64,000 nucleotides of DNA, from assembly GCF_000787575.1 (NCBI RefSeq), contig NW_012236529.1, positions 1,054,001-1,118,000 on the forward strand, read 5' to 3'. Position numbers and translations under genes: made by a program. The notes beneath the pieces were generated by a model. That model saw only the letters and a program-made list of their open reading frames with translations, ran no database searches and had not been told where the DNA came from. The first letter of the stretch is position 1. Every line of letters begins with the position of its first letter. This stretch comes from Acytostelium subglobosum LB1 (Eukaryota > Evosea > Eumycetozoa > Acytosteliales > Acytosteliaceae). Below, piece by piece: positions 1 through 11,211 of this stretch.

Positions 1-1599
1 CAGCTTGTTTATCATGTAGTGCGTGATATAGCATGTGCACCTGGTGCTCCAGTCCACGCACTCGGGCCACCTCGACCATCCTCTCATCAGTGATGATGTC
101 AACGCCATATGATATGATCTTGGATACACCGCCTAAGTAGATCAACAGTGTGTTCCTGGCTGCCTCCCTCCTCGTCAACTCTCTGATCATATCCTGCTTG
201 ACCACGATATGCTCCTTGATCACAGTATCACATGATTGGAACATTGGCTGAAGTTTGAAGTAGTCCACCGTGATGATGGGCGACTCCTTGTGCATGCCTG
301 CGTATATTCGATCCATCTCTATGTTCCACTTGGACAAGGTTCGCTCGATCTGATTGCACTGCTCATACCTGCAGGTGACCTCGTTGCACACAGATATGAA
401 GCGTGCCCTCAGCTCCAACACACTTCGACGCTCGATCTTGAGGAATGAGATGGCCGACTCGAGCTGGCGTCTGGATCGCTCACATTCAATGACCTTCTTG
501 CTGCTGGCCTGCTTCTTCTTTAGCCGCAGTGTCTCCAGCTCCTGGCTCTTCTCGACAAGTTGCTCGGACAATGTGTTGATGAATGATGTGATTGAGTTCT
601 TAACACCATCACACTCATGGACAATCTTGGCGTTCTGCGCTGTCTCCACTGCCACTTGTTGTTTGGTTATCCTTTTCTCAAGGATTACACGTAGTTCGCT
701 TGTAATGTTATGTAGTGATGTAGTGATCAACATTCGATGTTTGATCTGTTCCTTCTCTGGTAGGTTGGTTACTGCGCGGTTTGTTTGTGTTGACACCTTT
801 ACACTGGATTGGCGTTGATCTGGTACACCTCGAGTACTGCCAACATTGGAGTTGGTTATCCTGGCGGCACCGGTCCTTCGAGAACCAGAACTAGGTGGGG
901 ACACCTCCTCACGTCCAACATTATTTAAAGTTGCATCCAATCCACTATTTGATGATATAGAGTTCAACTTTGTTGATCCAGACTTGAGTATCAATGTCTT
1001 TTTCATCATCATCTTGTCCTTGGAAGTCGCCTCGGTAGCCCTGTACTTGGACTTGGATTTGGACTTGGAGTTGTTGGACTTCGTCTTGGTCTTGGAGATA
1101 GATGTGGACCTGGCAAGTTGATGATCCAATTGTATCCTATCTGACTCACATTCATCAACAACCTTCTCCTTCAATGGTGAAGGTGATGGAGGTGGTATTG
1201 ATGTTGTGATAATAGTATCATTTGTTGTTGATTGTGTTGTAGTTGAGGTTGTTTGTGGTATTACTGGAGGTTGAGTATCAGCTTGGAATGATTCCACCTT
1301 TGGGAATAGACCCTCTGTTGAAGATGTCAGTGATGGAAGTGGATATTTGAATAGTTCCAATGAACAGGGACCCAAGAATGACTTGCTAAGTACATCCTTA
1401 AGATCTGATATCTCATCGATTGATTGTCCTCTCCTCTCTGAATTGATCAAAGCACCAAGACTTGCTAATCCGAAAGTTCCATTCCTGTCAACCTTTCGAT
1501 CAGTTGAGATTGATATATTCTATTTGATTGATTGGTATACATGTTAGTGATTGTTCAAATAACACCTAAGTTGTTAGATTAAGTTCATACCTCCATCAT
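1..1599 (-). CDS. Coiled-coil protein of unknown function (3' end outside window)
   Basis: I do not recognise this protein. Seen: a first coding exon at 1591-1599 (Met-Met-Glu) joined through a 71-bp GT-AG intron (1520-1590, ending CAATCAATCAAATAG on the sense strand) to a frame that stays open from 1519 to the window edge, about 509 residues. Roughly the first half is Ser/Thr/Lys-rich and low in complexity, including a run of alternating Lys-Ser near residue 155. From about residue 240 it becomes heptad-rich and charged (for example ETLRLKKKQASSKK), which suggests coiled coil, followed by a more globular helical stretch that runs off the edge. There is no signal peptide or membrane segment. 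A cytoskeletal or centrosomal role is possible but only a guess. The start rests on the in-phase splice; the frame is closed by a stop directly upstream of the acceptor. Confidence 0.7.
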
Positions 1600-2470
1600 A
1601 TTTGTATATGTATCAGTTCAAGAAGATAGAGAAAGAATAGTTTGAAGTAATAATAAGGTAGTGAATGAATGATAAGAAAGGAAAGGTAGATAGGAGATTG
1701 ATCTATATATCAATCAATCAATCAATCACTTAGTGAGCAACATCCATGTATGGGGTAGGGTAATGGGATGATAAGTAGTGATAGTTTCCCTTAACTCCAT
1801 GTGTTTGGCTACTCACACACTCCTCATCAGTTGTGTGATATGTGGCAGTTGACATCCATCCACTTACATCTAACTAATACAAGTTATATATATAATATAT
1901 AATATATGTCCAGACTTGCCATCACACTCATTTCGCATTTAGTACATCAACTTGATTGATGTGTGTCAGTGTGAGTGTGTGTCTCTGGTTGAGTGTCTGG
2001 CTGAGTGTGTGATCAATCAGATGACAATCACACACCACATGTCTGAATGAATGGAGGTATCAATCTCCACAACTACATATATGGACATGCGTTGGTAAAG
2101 ATGCATTGCCAGTGGCGATATACATAAGGTTGTTGATTGATGGCCAGACCATCATTATATAACTTGTACATAATGTCTACATATCATTCATGTTGGTTGC
2201 CAGCCAGACAAGACATTGCAATTGCTTATTTGAATGAGTTTAACTCTCTTTGAACTACATATTCGCAGTTTGTGAATCGACACAATACCTTGCTTATCAA
2301 CTAGCTTGTGCCTGACTGCCTGACTGCTTGCCTGCTTGCCTGCCTACTTCACTCAATCACTCTTACTCACATTCAATCACTTGGGCTGCTGATGAGTTGG
2401 TAGAAGCCACCCAGCCTGGGTGGATGGATAGATTGTAATAAATATATCTCAACGCTATGTCTCTTCGCGT
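1600..2470. other. Intergenic region, no gene seen
   Basis: This 871-bp stretch holds the presumed promoter of the minus-strand coiled-coil gene and the 3' flank of the vWA gene. It is AT-rich around 1880-1910 (TA repeats), has a CAATCAATCAATCAAT run near 1710 and a CTGCCTGACTGC-type repeat near 2310-2350. No long frame with coding character was seen on either strand. A reverse-strand AATAAA at 2470-2475 is a plausible poly(A) signal for the vWA transcript. Confidence 0.6.
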
Positions 2471-2704
2471 TTATTGAAGAGTGACGCTGTTGAGTTGGTG
2501 CGCATGCTGCTGATGCTGGTGCTGTTGCTCTTGTTGGCAGGTTGTGGTGGCCGGTAGGACAAGTCGATAGTGCTGCTGTTTGGCTGCATCCTCCATCATT
2601 GTCACACTACCAAGAACGGCGCCAAGCGGGTATTTACGATAATGCTTATTCTCCACATAGAGTCGCTCATCATCCTCAATACACTGATAGCTCAACACAT
2701 TGAT
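2471..2704 (-). other. Coding-like continuation of the vWA gene beyond an in-frame TAG
   Basis: The frame of the vWA gene continues for 77 sense codons after its TAG (2705-2707) and ends at TAA (2471-2473). The residues do not look like random 3' UTR: immediately before the TAG is VVGRVVGLTSDD, and immediately after it comes INVLSYQCIEDDERLYVENK, reading like one interrupted beta-rich domain. A His/Gln-rich tail follows. The only AATAAA found downstream overlaps the distal TAA. Possible explanations are stop-codon read-through, a sequence error, an unrecognised splice or a recent nonsense change in this host gene. No intron of normal size fits locally, since the flanking coding text is nearly continuous. 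Confidence 0.5.
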
Positions 2705-4665
2705 CTAGTCGTCCGAGGTGAGTCCAACCACCCTGCCCACGACAATCTCCTCAGAGCTGTGGCTGCCATTTGGTGTGCTTGAACTGGAGCGCAGTGCGAT
2801 AAAGTGGCCGACCATGGGTGGCGACTGGTCCGCGCCCGTGCTGCTACGTAGCGTTTCAAAGTAGCGCATATGCCTTTGCTTGGGAGAGTGATTGGATGAT
2901 TGATTGTTGGTCGATGTGGTTGTGGTGGTGGATGTAGAGGTTGAGGTTGAGGTAGTGAGGAATGTGTCAGTGTTGTTGGTTGACATCATGATTGATTCAA
3001 GCGAAGCAGATGGCTTGGGAGGCTTCTCCAGGAACATAAAGTCCTTCTTGTGTAACTGTATGATTGGCGCACCATTCTGTACCGAGCCAATGTCTTTTGG
3101 TGAGTTGTCCGATGTTGTTACTGAGCTTGCATCGTCGTCTTCTTGTTCATACTCCTCAAACTTCCTCTTTGATGCTGAGTTGTTGTGGCCAGACCTTGGT
3201 GGCAGCACACCTATCTTGGCTTGGTGTCTTGATGATTCTCTAGTCACTGATGCTGAGTTGTTGTTGTTGTACCTTTGATGCAATGCGTATGGTGTCGAAG
3301 GTGAGAGCATAGGAGAGTATGATGAGTAGCCATTGCCAGTGGGATGGTATGGGGTGAAGGTCGGCAGAGGGATCTTTGACGAGGCCACCGTTGATCTGTT
3401 GTGCGACACCAGTGGCTTCTTGGGCGGCACAACATTGGCCACGTTCTGCTCAAACAGGCCTGTCCTCTCATTCCAGAGGAAGGTTGGGTTTGGATCGATG
3501 TCGTTGGAGATGTCCCACCAGGAGAAGCGGACATTGATAGTGTCGCGCTGTCTAACAAAGACGTCCTCAAACAGTGATGCAAAGGTAGTCTTGAACAGTG
3601 GTTCCAGTGCTTGATTATCCTCGACGTAGCGACCCAGCCAACTCTTTCCATTCTCTCTAAGACACAACAGTCTCATCAATTGACCAATGTGATCGACCTG
3701 CTTCAAATGGATGTATCTTCCACCTGACAAGCCAGCCAACTCTTCATAGAACAATTGAGCGTGCATATTGTTCCTGCACTGTATACCATAAAGTCGGACT
3801 CCAATCCTAATATTGATTGATTGATTGAGTTAGTGAGTGTGTGAGTGAGTGAGTGAGTGGACGGATGATACAAGGGAGTCATCATACTTTGTGAGATAGT
3901 GTAGTTCATTGCGCCAATAGAAGTGTTGGTCTGTGAAGCTAGGTGGATGTGGAACATCATCTCCAAACATTACAACTGCCTTCTCATCATCAATCACATG
4001 TGTTAGTACATTTGTCACGACACACACGATATGGACAAACATACCTTCTTTGAGCACTCTGACCATGGTAACTCTCTGATCTTCCTCAGGACGTACTCGT
4101 AGAGCTCAGGAGCATCACCTCCATCGGTCCTCTCAATCTTGTTCAACCATGTGAGTATTTCATTGCGATCGCTGGTGAAGGGCAGGATGGAGATTGCTCG
4201 TTTGTAGGGCGTGCGTGTCTCTGATTGATCGTCACAGTAGTCGCCATGCGCAATGAATGCCAGCTTTAGCTGGGGTATCGTTTGAAACAGTGATGCCAAG
4301 ATGTTGGCCATCTCTGATCGTATGCGCTCAAAGTAGCTAAACATGCGGCCGGTCGTATCAAACGAGAATATGATCTCCAGAGGATGTGCACTGTTATCCT
4401 TTGGAATCGATATAAAGTTCTGAATGATGGGAGTAGTTGTCGTTGTCCAGTGCTGAGGTCGTGTAGTGGTGCGTGCGCTCTTGTTGTTGATGCCACTCAT
4501 TGGAGTATGTTCATCGTCATCATCGTCATCATCAAACTCATCATCAATGATCACAGATTCTGTATCAAAAGTTATAGAATCAGCAGTACTGTTGGTATTG
4601 TTCTCCATGCTCTGTTGTTGTCCATTACCAACAATCTTGTTGGATATCCATGAAAACACTGTCAT
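2705..4665 (-). CDS. von Willebrand factor A (vWA) domain protein
   Basis: Three exons: 4665-4045, about 3982-3888 and 3806-2705, joined by introns with GTATG donors. The phase fits at both junctions; the Lys codon across the second intron is completed by the first base of exon 3. The product is about 605 residues up to a TAG. After an acidic N-terminus (poly-Asp near residue 45) comes a vWA fold of about 210 residues. It has a MIDAS-like FDTTGRM motif, the strand LKLAFIAHGDYCD, then VVMFGDDVPH in exon 2 and IGVRLYGIQC in exon 3. Such domains bind divalent metal and protein partners; dictyostelids have soluble vWA proteins such as the VwkA kinase, but no kinase domain is visible here. The C-terminal half is Ser/Thr-rich. 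The start is the first ATG after an upstream non-ATG frame. See the separate entry on coding-like sequence beyond the TAG. Confidence 0.8.
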
Positions 4666-5821
4666 TCTCTTTCTATCTTTCTTTGTCTCAATGATAGTCA
4701 AAGTAATATGAATGAATGGGATGTATGGAAGTTGTAGTAATAATAAGAGAATGAGAGAGAGAAGTGTGGTGAGGTGAGAGGAGATTGGGAATGGAGTGCG
4801 ATGAGTTAGAATTAAATGTATTATAAGTGTATGTGAGTGTGGTGTTGATTGATTGATTGATTGTTTGGAGATTGAGCGAGTGAGTGTGTATGTTTGAATG
4901 TAGTAATAATAAAGATAATGTAGTTGTTGAGACGAGATACCTAGTTGTTGTGATTGGAGAAAGAATTGGATATTATTTGAAACCCATGTTTAAGTTCAAA
5001 GACCAGCTGATGGGCACGAATGATGGCGCCACTTTTTATTATTGTCACAGATTTTTTTATGCGTCAACATTCATTGGCATCCAACAGGTCACCCAGGATT
5101 ACTCCATGTTGTGATCAATTGATTTCTCTATTAATCTTTTATATCTAAATAGTAATACTAATTAATTAATTAATAATCAACAGTTAAACGGATTGGGGAG
5201 CTGTACAGGTATCTCGATTGTGTAAACACTACCACACACACCCAATCAATCAAACTTATAAATGTGTGTTTGTGTGTGATCATATGATCAACTTAAAAGG
5301 TTGTGTTTGGGTGTGATCGATCTTGAATCACACAATAAGCCAAATGCGGCAATGGAGGAGACCACCCATTAAACGATCAAAAGACGTCTGGGTGTGCGCA
5401 TCATCACACTTGGATTGACAAGGGGGGTGTGATGAGTGTATATGGCCTCTACTCTCTCTCTCTCGAGTCAACTTGCTACATCTCAATGAAGTGCCCATCC
5501 AACACACACCATATACATCATCTTATTAATACATACATATATGTTTAATGAGTTAGTTATATGGATTAATTGTTTGATTGATTGATTGATGGATTGATTG
5601 ATTGGTGGGTGGATGAGTGGGAAGTTGTGTTTCCTTGCATCCTTTGCCTGACGCCAAATTGACACAAGTCAGCTCAACTCAACAACATCAACATCATCAT
5701 CAAGTTGGCCTTCCTAAACAAATACATAATCAATCATATACCTACTCACCAACTAAATCCATCCTCAATTCTTAACTTACTTTTACTTACACTTACTTTA
5801 TATTTATATATATTAATTAAT
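4666..5821. promoter_or_regulatory. Divergent intergenic region with three GGGTGTG (G-box-like) motifs
   Basis: This region separates the minus-strand vWA gene from the plus-strand CBM49 gene and should hold both promoters. Seen: GGGTGTG at 5309-5315, 5390-5396 and 5425-5431, all on the plus strand and 390-515 bp before the CBM49 start. Known: Dictyostelium developmental genes use G/T-rich G-boxes bound by G-box-binding factor (GBF). Inference: the CBM49 gene may be under post-aggregative control. The last 120 bp before its ATG are very AT-rich. No further gene was seen. Confidence 0.4.
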
Positions 5822-6628
5822 ATGAATATTACCAAATCAATAATAATCTTAATATTGGGCTTCGTGTCCATGGCCTATGGACAATGTAATATTGCCAACT
5901 CTCCATTCTTCAATGGATCTCTGGTAATTGTTACTGTAGTCCAGACCAATCTCCAATCGGGCCAGATCCGATACATGCAGGGCAACATGATCTACAGCAC
6001 CGACTTGATGCCAGCACTCTCCAATCTCGACAGTATGGAAACCATGTTCTCGGATCGTAATTACTGCAACCCGTCCAAATATGTGCAGCCGTTCAACAAC
6101 TCCTATGCCGCCACCTGGGCCAACTTCATCGCCTTGCGCCAGTTCTCCATCTTCCCCAATGGCCAAGTCAACTTTGGACCGACCCAATTCAATCTAAAGA
6201 CCTGCACCAACAATCTTTGGTATGGAGAGGATGGCAAGGGCTGGTCATACGCAATCCAGCTTTCGTTTGGCGACAAAGCAGTGAAGCCACCAGGATTCAT
6301 TTGCAATCCAGTGAGCTTCCCAGTTGGTTTTGAGATTGGAGTCGATGCCACGTGGGAGAACAACGGATCAAAGTACTCGCAGTATCATGTATACATGAAG
6401 AATGTTGGAGGAAGGATTGTCACTGGCTTCATACTCAAGTTTACGACCAATCTTAGAAATGATGGCAGCACACCATACTGGGGAGTTGTTTCCAATGGAA
6501 AAGGAGCCTACACAATGCCATCTTACATGCCATCACTTGTACCAAATGTTGGATATACATTTGGTTTCATTGCAGTCAATACTACCAATCCACAAATTGC
6601 TATCCTATGGCCAGAACAAGATAAATAA
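5822..6628 (+). CDS. Secreted protein with C-terminal CBM49 cellulose-binding module
   Basis: Single exon, 268 residues. The chosen ATG begins a classic signal peptide (Met-Asn-Ile-Thr-Lys, then a run of Ile/Leu, ending MAYGQ). The frame is open further upstream but that part is AT-rich leader. The C-terminal ~100 residues match the CBM49 pattern: aromatic-rich start, a conserved Y-x-QYHVYMKN-G strand, WGV, then YTMPSYM and a terminal YTFGFI strand. CBM49 is known from plant endoglucanases and from many dictyostelid extracellular-matrix, stalk and spore-coat proteins, where it binds cellulose. The central region (residues 20-165) has several cysteines and N-glycosylation sequons and I do not recognise it. 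Expected location: extracellular matrix or cell wall. Confidence 0.85.
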   Translation: MNITKSIIILILGFVSMAYGQCNIANSPFFNGSLVIVTVVQTNLQSGQIRYMQGNMIYSTDLMPALSNLDSMETMFSDRNYCNPSKYVQPFNNSYAATWANFIALRQFSIFPNGQVNFGPTQFNLKTCTNNLWYGEDGKGWSYAIQLSFGDKAVKPPGFICNPVSFPVGFEIGVDATWENNGSKYSQYHVYMKNVGGRIVTGFILKFTTNLRNDGSTPYWGVVSNGKGAYTMPSYMPSLVPNVGYTFGFIAVNTTNPQIAILWPEQDK

Positions 6629-6953
6629 CAAACTATAATATCTTAATACATATAATATTAACTTATAAAATAAATATACTTATTAATATATAATATACAT
6701 ACATACGTACTTACTTGGATATTTATTTATCTCTTTACTTACTTATTACATGTATATTACCTTTTCATGTAAAGTCATAATGATGTAGGTTGGTTGATGT
6801 GATGAAGTAATGAGGTGGGATGAACAACAAAACCCCGGATTGTTTGAAATGGGTTGTCTTGGACAAAAAAGGTGAAGTAATGAAGTGGGATTGAATGATG
6901 TGTTCATTCATTACTTCATTCAATCACAAGCATATACATACATAACATAAATA
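6629..6953. other. Intergenic region, no gene seen
   Basis: A 325-bp tandem-gene spacer. It starts with AT-rich sequence containing AATAAA-like signals (for example near 6669) suited to 3' processing of the CBM49 transcript, and ends with the leader of the DUF1748 gene. A motif resembling GAAGTAATGAAGTGGGAT occurs twice, near 6803 and 6872. Confidence 0.5.
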
Positions 6954-7385
6954 ATGGTATTATTCTCTCAACTACTATCGTTGGCAACTGATGCCGCATT
7001 GATCACAACAGGTCTTGCTGGTATTCGTCATTTGACTGGCTTCTCTGTGTATGATTTATGACATTGAATGATTGAATGAATGAGTGGCAAGACTGACTTA
7101 CTTACATTTGAATGAATATGTAGACATAGAGCAACAAACTTTATAAAGAATGACTCTGTTAGAAAGGCAGCAGTCATATATTTGAACTCTGGAGAGTTCA
7201 TTTATGACAAGTCGATAGATATCATCAAGTCACAAGTTGCAAAGTTGGACGATAACACAAAGAACCCATCATCGCCAACATCTTATAACACCAACCAACC
7301 TCCTCCTCCCCAACTCGAACAGCGTTATCAGCAACACCAGCAGGAGCAGCAACAGAAAGAGAAGAAGATTAAAATAGATGATTGA
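6954..7385 (+). CDS. Small DUF1748 (Mco6-like) mitochondrial protein
   Basis: Two exons, 6954-7048 and 7124-7385, joined in phase 2 to restore a Val codon; 118 residues. The N-terminal core (Leu-Ala-Thr-Asp-Ala-Ala-Leu-Ile-Thr-Thr-Gly-Leu-Ala-Gly-Ile-Arg, then Leu-Thr-Gly) fits the short conserved DUF1748 family, which in yeast includes the mitochondrial protein Mco6. The role of the family is not established. One hydrophobic helix lies at residues 10-26. After about residue 70 a Pro/Gln-rich, lysine-rich tail, unlike the short fungal proteins, extends the chain. A mitochondrial membrane location follows from the family and is not visible directly. Confidence 0.7.
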
Positions 7386-7511
7386 TCGATCGCTCGATCA
7401 CTTTGATTCATTGATCATGTAATATGGATACAGTATATACAAGCTTTATTAATGATTACAATGCATTGGCGGCGACAAATGACAACATATGGATTGATTG
7501 ACACGGACCCT

Positions 7512-9785
7512 CTAGAGTTCCTGTCGCTTGTTTCCACCCTTCATTTGCTTCTCTCGCAATCGCTCCTGGTACTCCAAGGCCCTTTCTGATATCTTGCCCT
7601 TTCCTTTGCCTTTGGTCATCGTCGATGTTGGCACCTCCTTCTCCTTCACTACCACGTCCTTCTTCTTGTCCATCCTACGACTATGTGGCTTCTTCTTTGT
7701 CTGTTGATGTTGTTGTTGATACTGCTCCTCATCTTCATCGTCTTGATCATCTTCATCAGCATTATCCATTGTTGATGTTGACATTGTTGTTGAACTGGTC
7801 ATCTCGGACAGCCTCTTCTGTTGCATCATCTCGTTGAACTCATCCTTGGTGAAGCCAGGTGGTGGCCATGATATGACGACATTACCGTCAACACAGTCAC
7901 GTAGTATCTCCAGTCCTGCTCGATGCACGTCCGCTCTACCAGTCTTGGCGAGTAGGTATCCTCGTTTGAGTGCAAACGCCTCACATAGGGCCATTGGACT
8001 CCAGGGTGCATCCACCTTGTCTGGATGTTGTAGCTTGTACACTCGCTCGACTGGTACACGCTCAGCCAGGTACCTGACGGCTGAGAATGGCTCCCTGACC
8101 TGGGCAATGGGGAACAGACCACAGAGTATTTGTAGGGGCTTTGGACGGTCTAGAGCAGGGAACACCAGGCCAGGACAGTCGCACAACTGGATGCCTGGCG
8201 ACAGGAATATTGTCTGGAAGTGCTTGGTGTGGCCAGGTGTCCTGGAAGTGCTGACCACCTTGCGACCCATCAGTCCATTGATCAGACTGGACTTGCCAAC
8301 ATTGGGATGGCCGACCATGCCCACAGTGATGATGTTGTCAGCTGGTGCGTCTGGCTTGTACTTGTCGGGTATCTGGTCTCCGACCTCCTCTTCCGCCTCC
8401 ACAATAGGCTCATCCATTGTCTCAATATCACTGTTGTCATCGCTGCTGTCTTCGGAGTCCAATTCTTCGGACGAGGTGGAGGTAGTGCTGTGGACATTGT
8501 TATCCACGACAAGTCCAGTCTTCTGGATTCCATATGAGTTGATTGTGTTGATCAGTTGTCTCCTGCCCTCGGCATTCTCATATCTCTTTCTTCCTTTCTT
8601 CATCTTGCGCAGACGCTCATTGCTGTGGCTCTCGTCCAGGTCGTCATCGGCAGACGCTGTGTCTCTCAGCGCGCGGAATGAACTGAAGCATATCACCTTG
8701 ATATGAGGGTATTTAGTCGTGAAGTACTGCTTCCAGGCTTCGACGATCCTCGGATCGACCAGGTCCACCTTGTTCAGCACGAGTAGTATCGGTTTCTTCA
8801 AGTCATTGGTGAGATAGTTATACAAGGCGGGCGGGAAGTGGAACAAAGGATAACGAGCGTCGGTAATAAGGAGTACCAGGTCCGATCGCTCAGACACACG
8901 CCAGAGCTGGCGCCAAACCTCGAGGTTGTGTTCAAAGTAGTTGAGACGATCGCGTGGATATTTAGTCATGATGCCATCCAACCACTTGGAGAACATCTGG
9001 CGCTCATGTTGTCTAACTTGTTCGGCGGTCATTTCAAAGGACCATCTCGGTCTCTTTGGTATGTCAATGTATCCCGTCTCACCAACATGTTCATCCATTA
9101 TACTCCAAGGTGTGTCCCTCATCGACACATCAATTGGTTTACTTCCCAACTCCTTCCTCGCCTCAATCTCCTCCTTGCTCTCCTTTTCAAATATAGTCAA
9201 TAAACTAGATTGATTGATTGATTGATTGGTTGGTTGGTAGGCAACATGTTAGTATGGTATGGATAGGACATTCATTAAATGTATGAGTAGGAATACATAC
9301 TTTAGTCTCCTTCCGGTATCCCTGTGATTGTCTTGTTTCCTTAGTTCATGTTCAAGTTGCTTTACATTATGTTGATGGTCACCAACACTCTCATTATCAT
9401 TATCATTATCACTATCACTTTCAATGTTGTTGTCATCATCACTATCCATATCACTATCACTCTCTTTGATGTTGTCACTGTCACTATCACTTTGTTCATC
9501 TACAACCCTGCTGCTGGCGTTGGTGCCATGACGATGAGGACCACGACGATGGTGACTCCTGGAGACACCAACTCGGGAGTTTGCATGTGCTCTAATCTGA
9601 CCCTGTTGTTGGCTACTTTGCTTGTCGCTACTCATTATCTCCCTGGCCATTCTTCTCTTGTCGGTCAATGATAATTTGCCATCCAAGTCATCAGCCTCTA
9701 TCGATGACTCTATCCTCTTCCTCTCCTTCTTCAACTTTAGTTGATCTTTCTTTTGTTTACCACTGAATGGTTTAGCTCTTGTCAT
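7512..9785 (-). CDS. gnl1: GNL1/HSR1-type circularly permuted GTPase
   Basis: Two exons, 9785-9301 and 9204-7512, separated by a 96-bp intron that ends in CAAT repeats and CTAG; the split codon gives Asn and the product is 725 residues. The start (MTRAKPFSGKQKKDQLK) matches the basic N-terminus of GNL1 proteins. The G motifs occur in permuted order: G4 (NKVD) near residue 300, then G1 (GHPNVGKSS), a G2 threonine region (SRTPGHTK) and G3 (DCPGL). This order defines the YlqF/YawG family, which in eukaryotes acts mainly in ribosome biogenesis and nuclear-cytoplasmic shuttling. An acidic Ser/Asp-rich block lies in exon 1 and a second acidic insert sits between G4 and G1. The tail is Lys-rich and ends in TAG, showing that TAG is a normal stop here. 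Confidence 0.92.
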
Positions 9786-10146
9786 CTTTCTTTGATTTGT
9801 TATTTATTGTTGTTTGTTTATTAATTATTATAAATAATTATAACAATGTTATCTCTATCTCTATCTCTATGTACATGTAGATACTTTGAATTGTATATGT
9901 ATTGAATGAAATTAATGAATGAATGAAGACAAGTTGGGTTGATATCCTTTCTTGAATTGTGTTTGTGGGGACTACCCAGGATCGATCACCCATACACACG
10001 AACGATCGGTCGCTCCGAACATCACAAAACACTCACTTGAAAGATTACAAACCAATAGTTTGATTTATTTCATATTAAATATATATAACATTGCTTACCA
10101 CGCATGCACTGATGATGGTGGCGATGGAAGGATACTAACTAACCAA
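9786..10146. other. Intergenic region, no gene seen
   Basis: AT-rich spacer between the 5' end of gnl1 and the 3' end of the Q-rich gene, both on the minus strand. It includes a CTATCT-type repeat near 9850. A reverse-strand AATATATTTAATATG-like AT block near 10075 may serve 3' processing. No coding frame is convincing. Confidence 0.5.
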
Positions 10147-11211
10147 CTACTTCTCATCACGACTTGCCTCACCTTCGAGCTGCTTGATTCGATCGTTCAT
10201 TTGTTGTTGCATGGAAGACATGAAGGCACGGCTGGATGTTTGCATGTTTTGGATGATGGCATTGAGACGCGCCACCTCAAGCTCACTCATCTTGAGCTGC
10301 TGCTCCTTGAGACGGAGCTGTACATCCTTCTCCTCAAGCTGGCTCTTGGTCTTGCCTAGCTCCTGCACCACCTGGTCGTGCTCGGCCTTGACAATGAACT
10401 GGTCCCTTGGGTAGTGGTTCTGTATCGAGTTCTGTGAGAACGATGCCACAGGAGGTGGATGGGGAAGTGCCACTGGGCAGGAGGAGTGTACGTATGCCGC
10501 TTGTTGTTGCTGGTGCACGTATGGTACTGGCTGATGCTGGGCATGTTGTTGGTTCTGAGCGGGTGGGGCAGATGGAACGATGAATGGAGGACTTGATATA
10601 TGTTGATACACTTGTTGTGGTTGTGATTGTGATTGTGGTTGTTGTTGCTGCTGCTGTTGTTGTGGCTGCTGCTGTTGCTGTGGTGCGGCATTGTTATATT
10701 GTACACGAAGTTGCTTTGGATGACCATTTGTGCAATTTTGTTGTTGTAGTTGATATTGTTGTGATTGTTGAGCCTGAATATATTGTTGTTGTTGTTGTGG
10801 AGATTGAGCATTAAGGTTGGGATAATACTGTTGTTGTTGCTGTTGTGGAAGTTGGGGTCTTGGAACATTTGGCTGGACCAATGGGTACACCTGTGGTCCT
10901 TGTTGATGCTGTTGTTGCTCTGGCTGCTGCTGTTGTTGTTGACGAATCTGTGATTGTTGTTGAGGCTGATCAAGTATTTGTTGAGCCTGCTGATTCATTT
11001 GTTGTTGTTGTTGTGGCTGCTGCGACTGCTGTGACTGCTGCGTTTGTATTTGATGAGGAGCATTCCTCTTCCTCTGTATTAACTCATAGGCATTGTCAGC
11101 ATTGAAATCACAAGACTTCAAAGCATGAACTACCTCTGTAATATCCACCTCTGGTCCACAAGCATCGGACAGAGTGATTAATATCTGTGATTGTTCTTCA
11201 GATAATGACAT
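10147..11211 (-). CDS. Gln-rich protein with UBA/CUE-like N-terminus and C-terminal coiled coil
   Basis: Single exon, 354 residues, ATG to TAG. Residues 1-50 form a three-helix-like segment (EEQSQILITLSDACGPEV followed by ALKSCDFNADNAYELIQ) resembling UBA/CUE or related ubiquitin-binding folds; this is pattern-based and moderate in certainty. Residues 55-265 are low complexity, dominated by Gln with Pro, His and Asn, as is common in dictyostelid proteins. Residues 275-345 form a charged heptad-rich coiled coil (ELGKTKSQLEEKDVQLRLKE). No catalytic motif is present. An adaptor or RNA-granule role is conceivable, but the function is unknown. The opposite-strand frames across the poly-Gln region are by-products of CAG/CAA repeats. 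Confidence 0.85.
   Translation of the reverse strand: MSLSEEQSQILITLSDACGPEVDITEVVHALKSCDFNADNAYELIQRKRNAPHQIQTQQSQQSQQPQQQQQMNQQAQQILDQPQQQSQIRQQQQQQPEQQQHQQGPQVYPLVQPNVPRPQLPQQQQQQYYPNLNAQSPQQQQQYIQAQQSQQYQLQQQNCTNGHPKQLRVQYNNAAPQQQQQPQQQQQQQQPQSQSQPQQVYQHISSPPFIVPSAPPAQNQQHAQHQPVPYVHQQQQAAYVHSSCPVALPHPPPVASFSQNSIQNHYPRDQFIVKAEHDQVVQELGKTKSQLEEKDVQLRLKEQQLKMSELEVARLNAIIQNMQTSSRAFMSSMQQQMNDRIKQLEGEASRDEK

Noticed and set aside
5705-5821. N-terminal extension of the CBM49 protein
   Set aside because: The open frame upstream is AT-rich leader; starting there would bury the signal peptide 40 residues inside the chain.
10356-11105. Several long frames on both strands across the Q-rich gene
   Set aside because: They arise from CAG/CAA and GTT/GTC repeats; the single-exon gene at 10147-11211 explains them, having an ATG, conserved-looking ends and a coiled coil.
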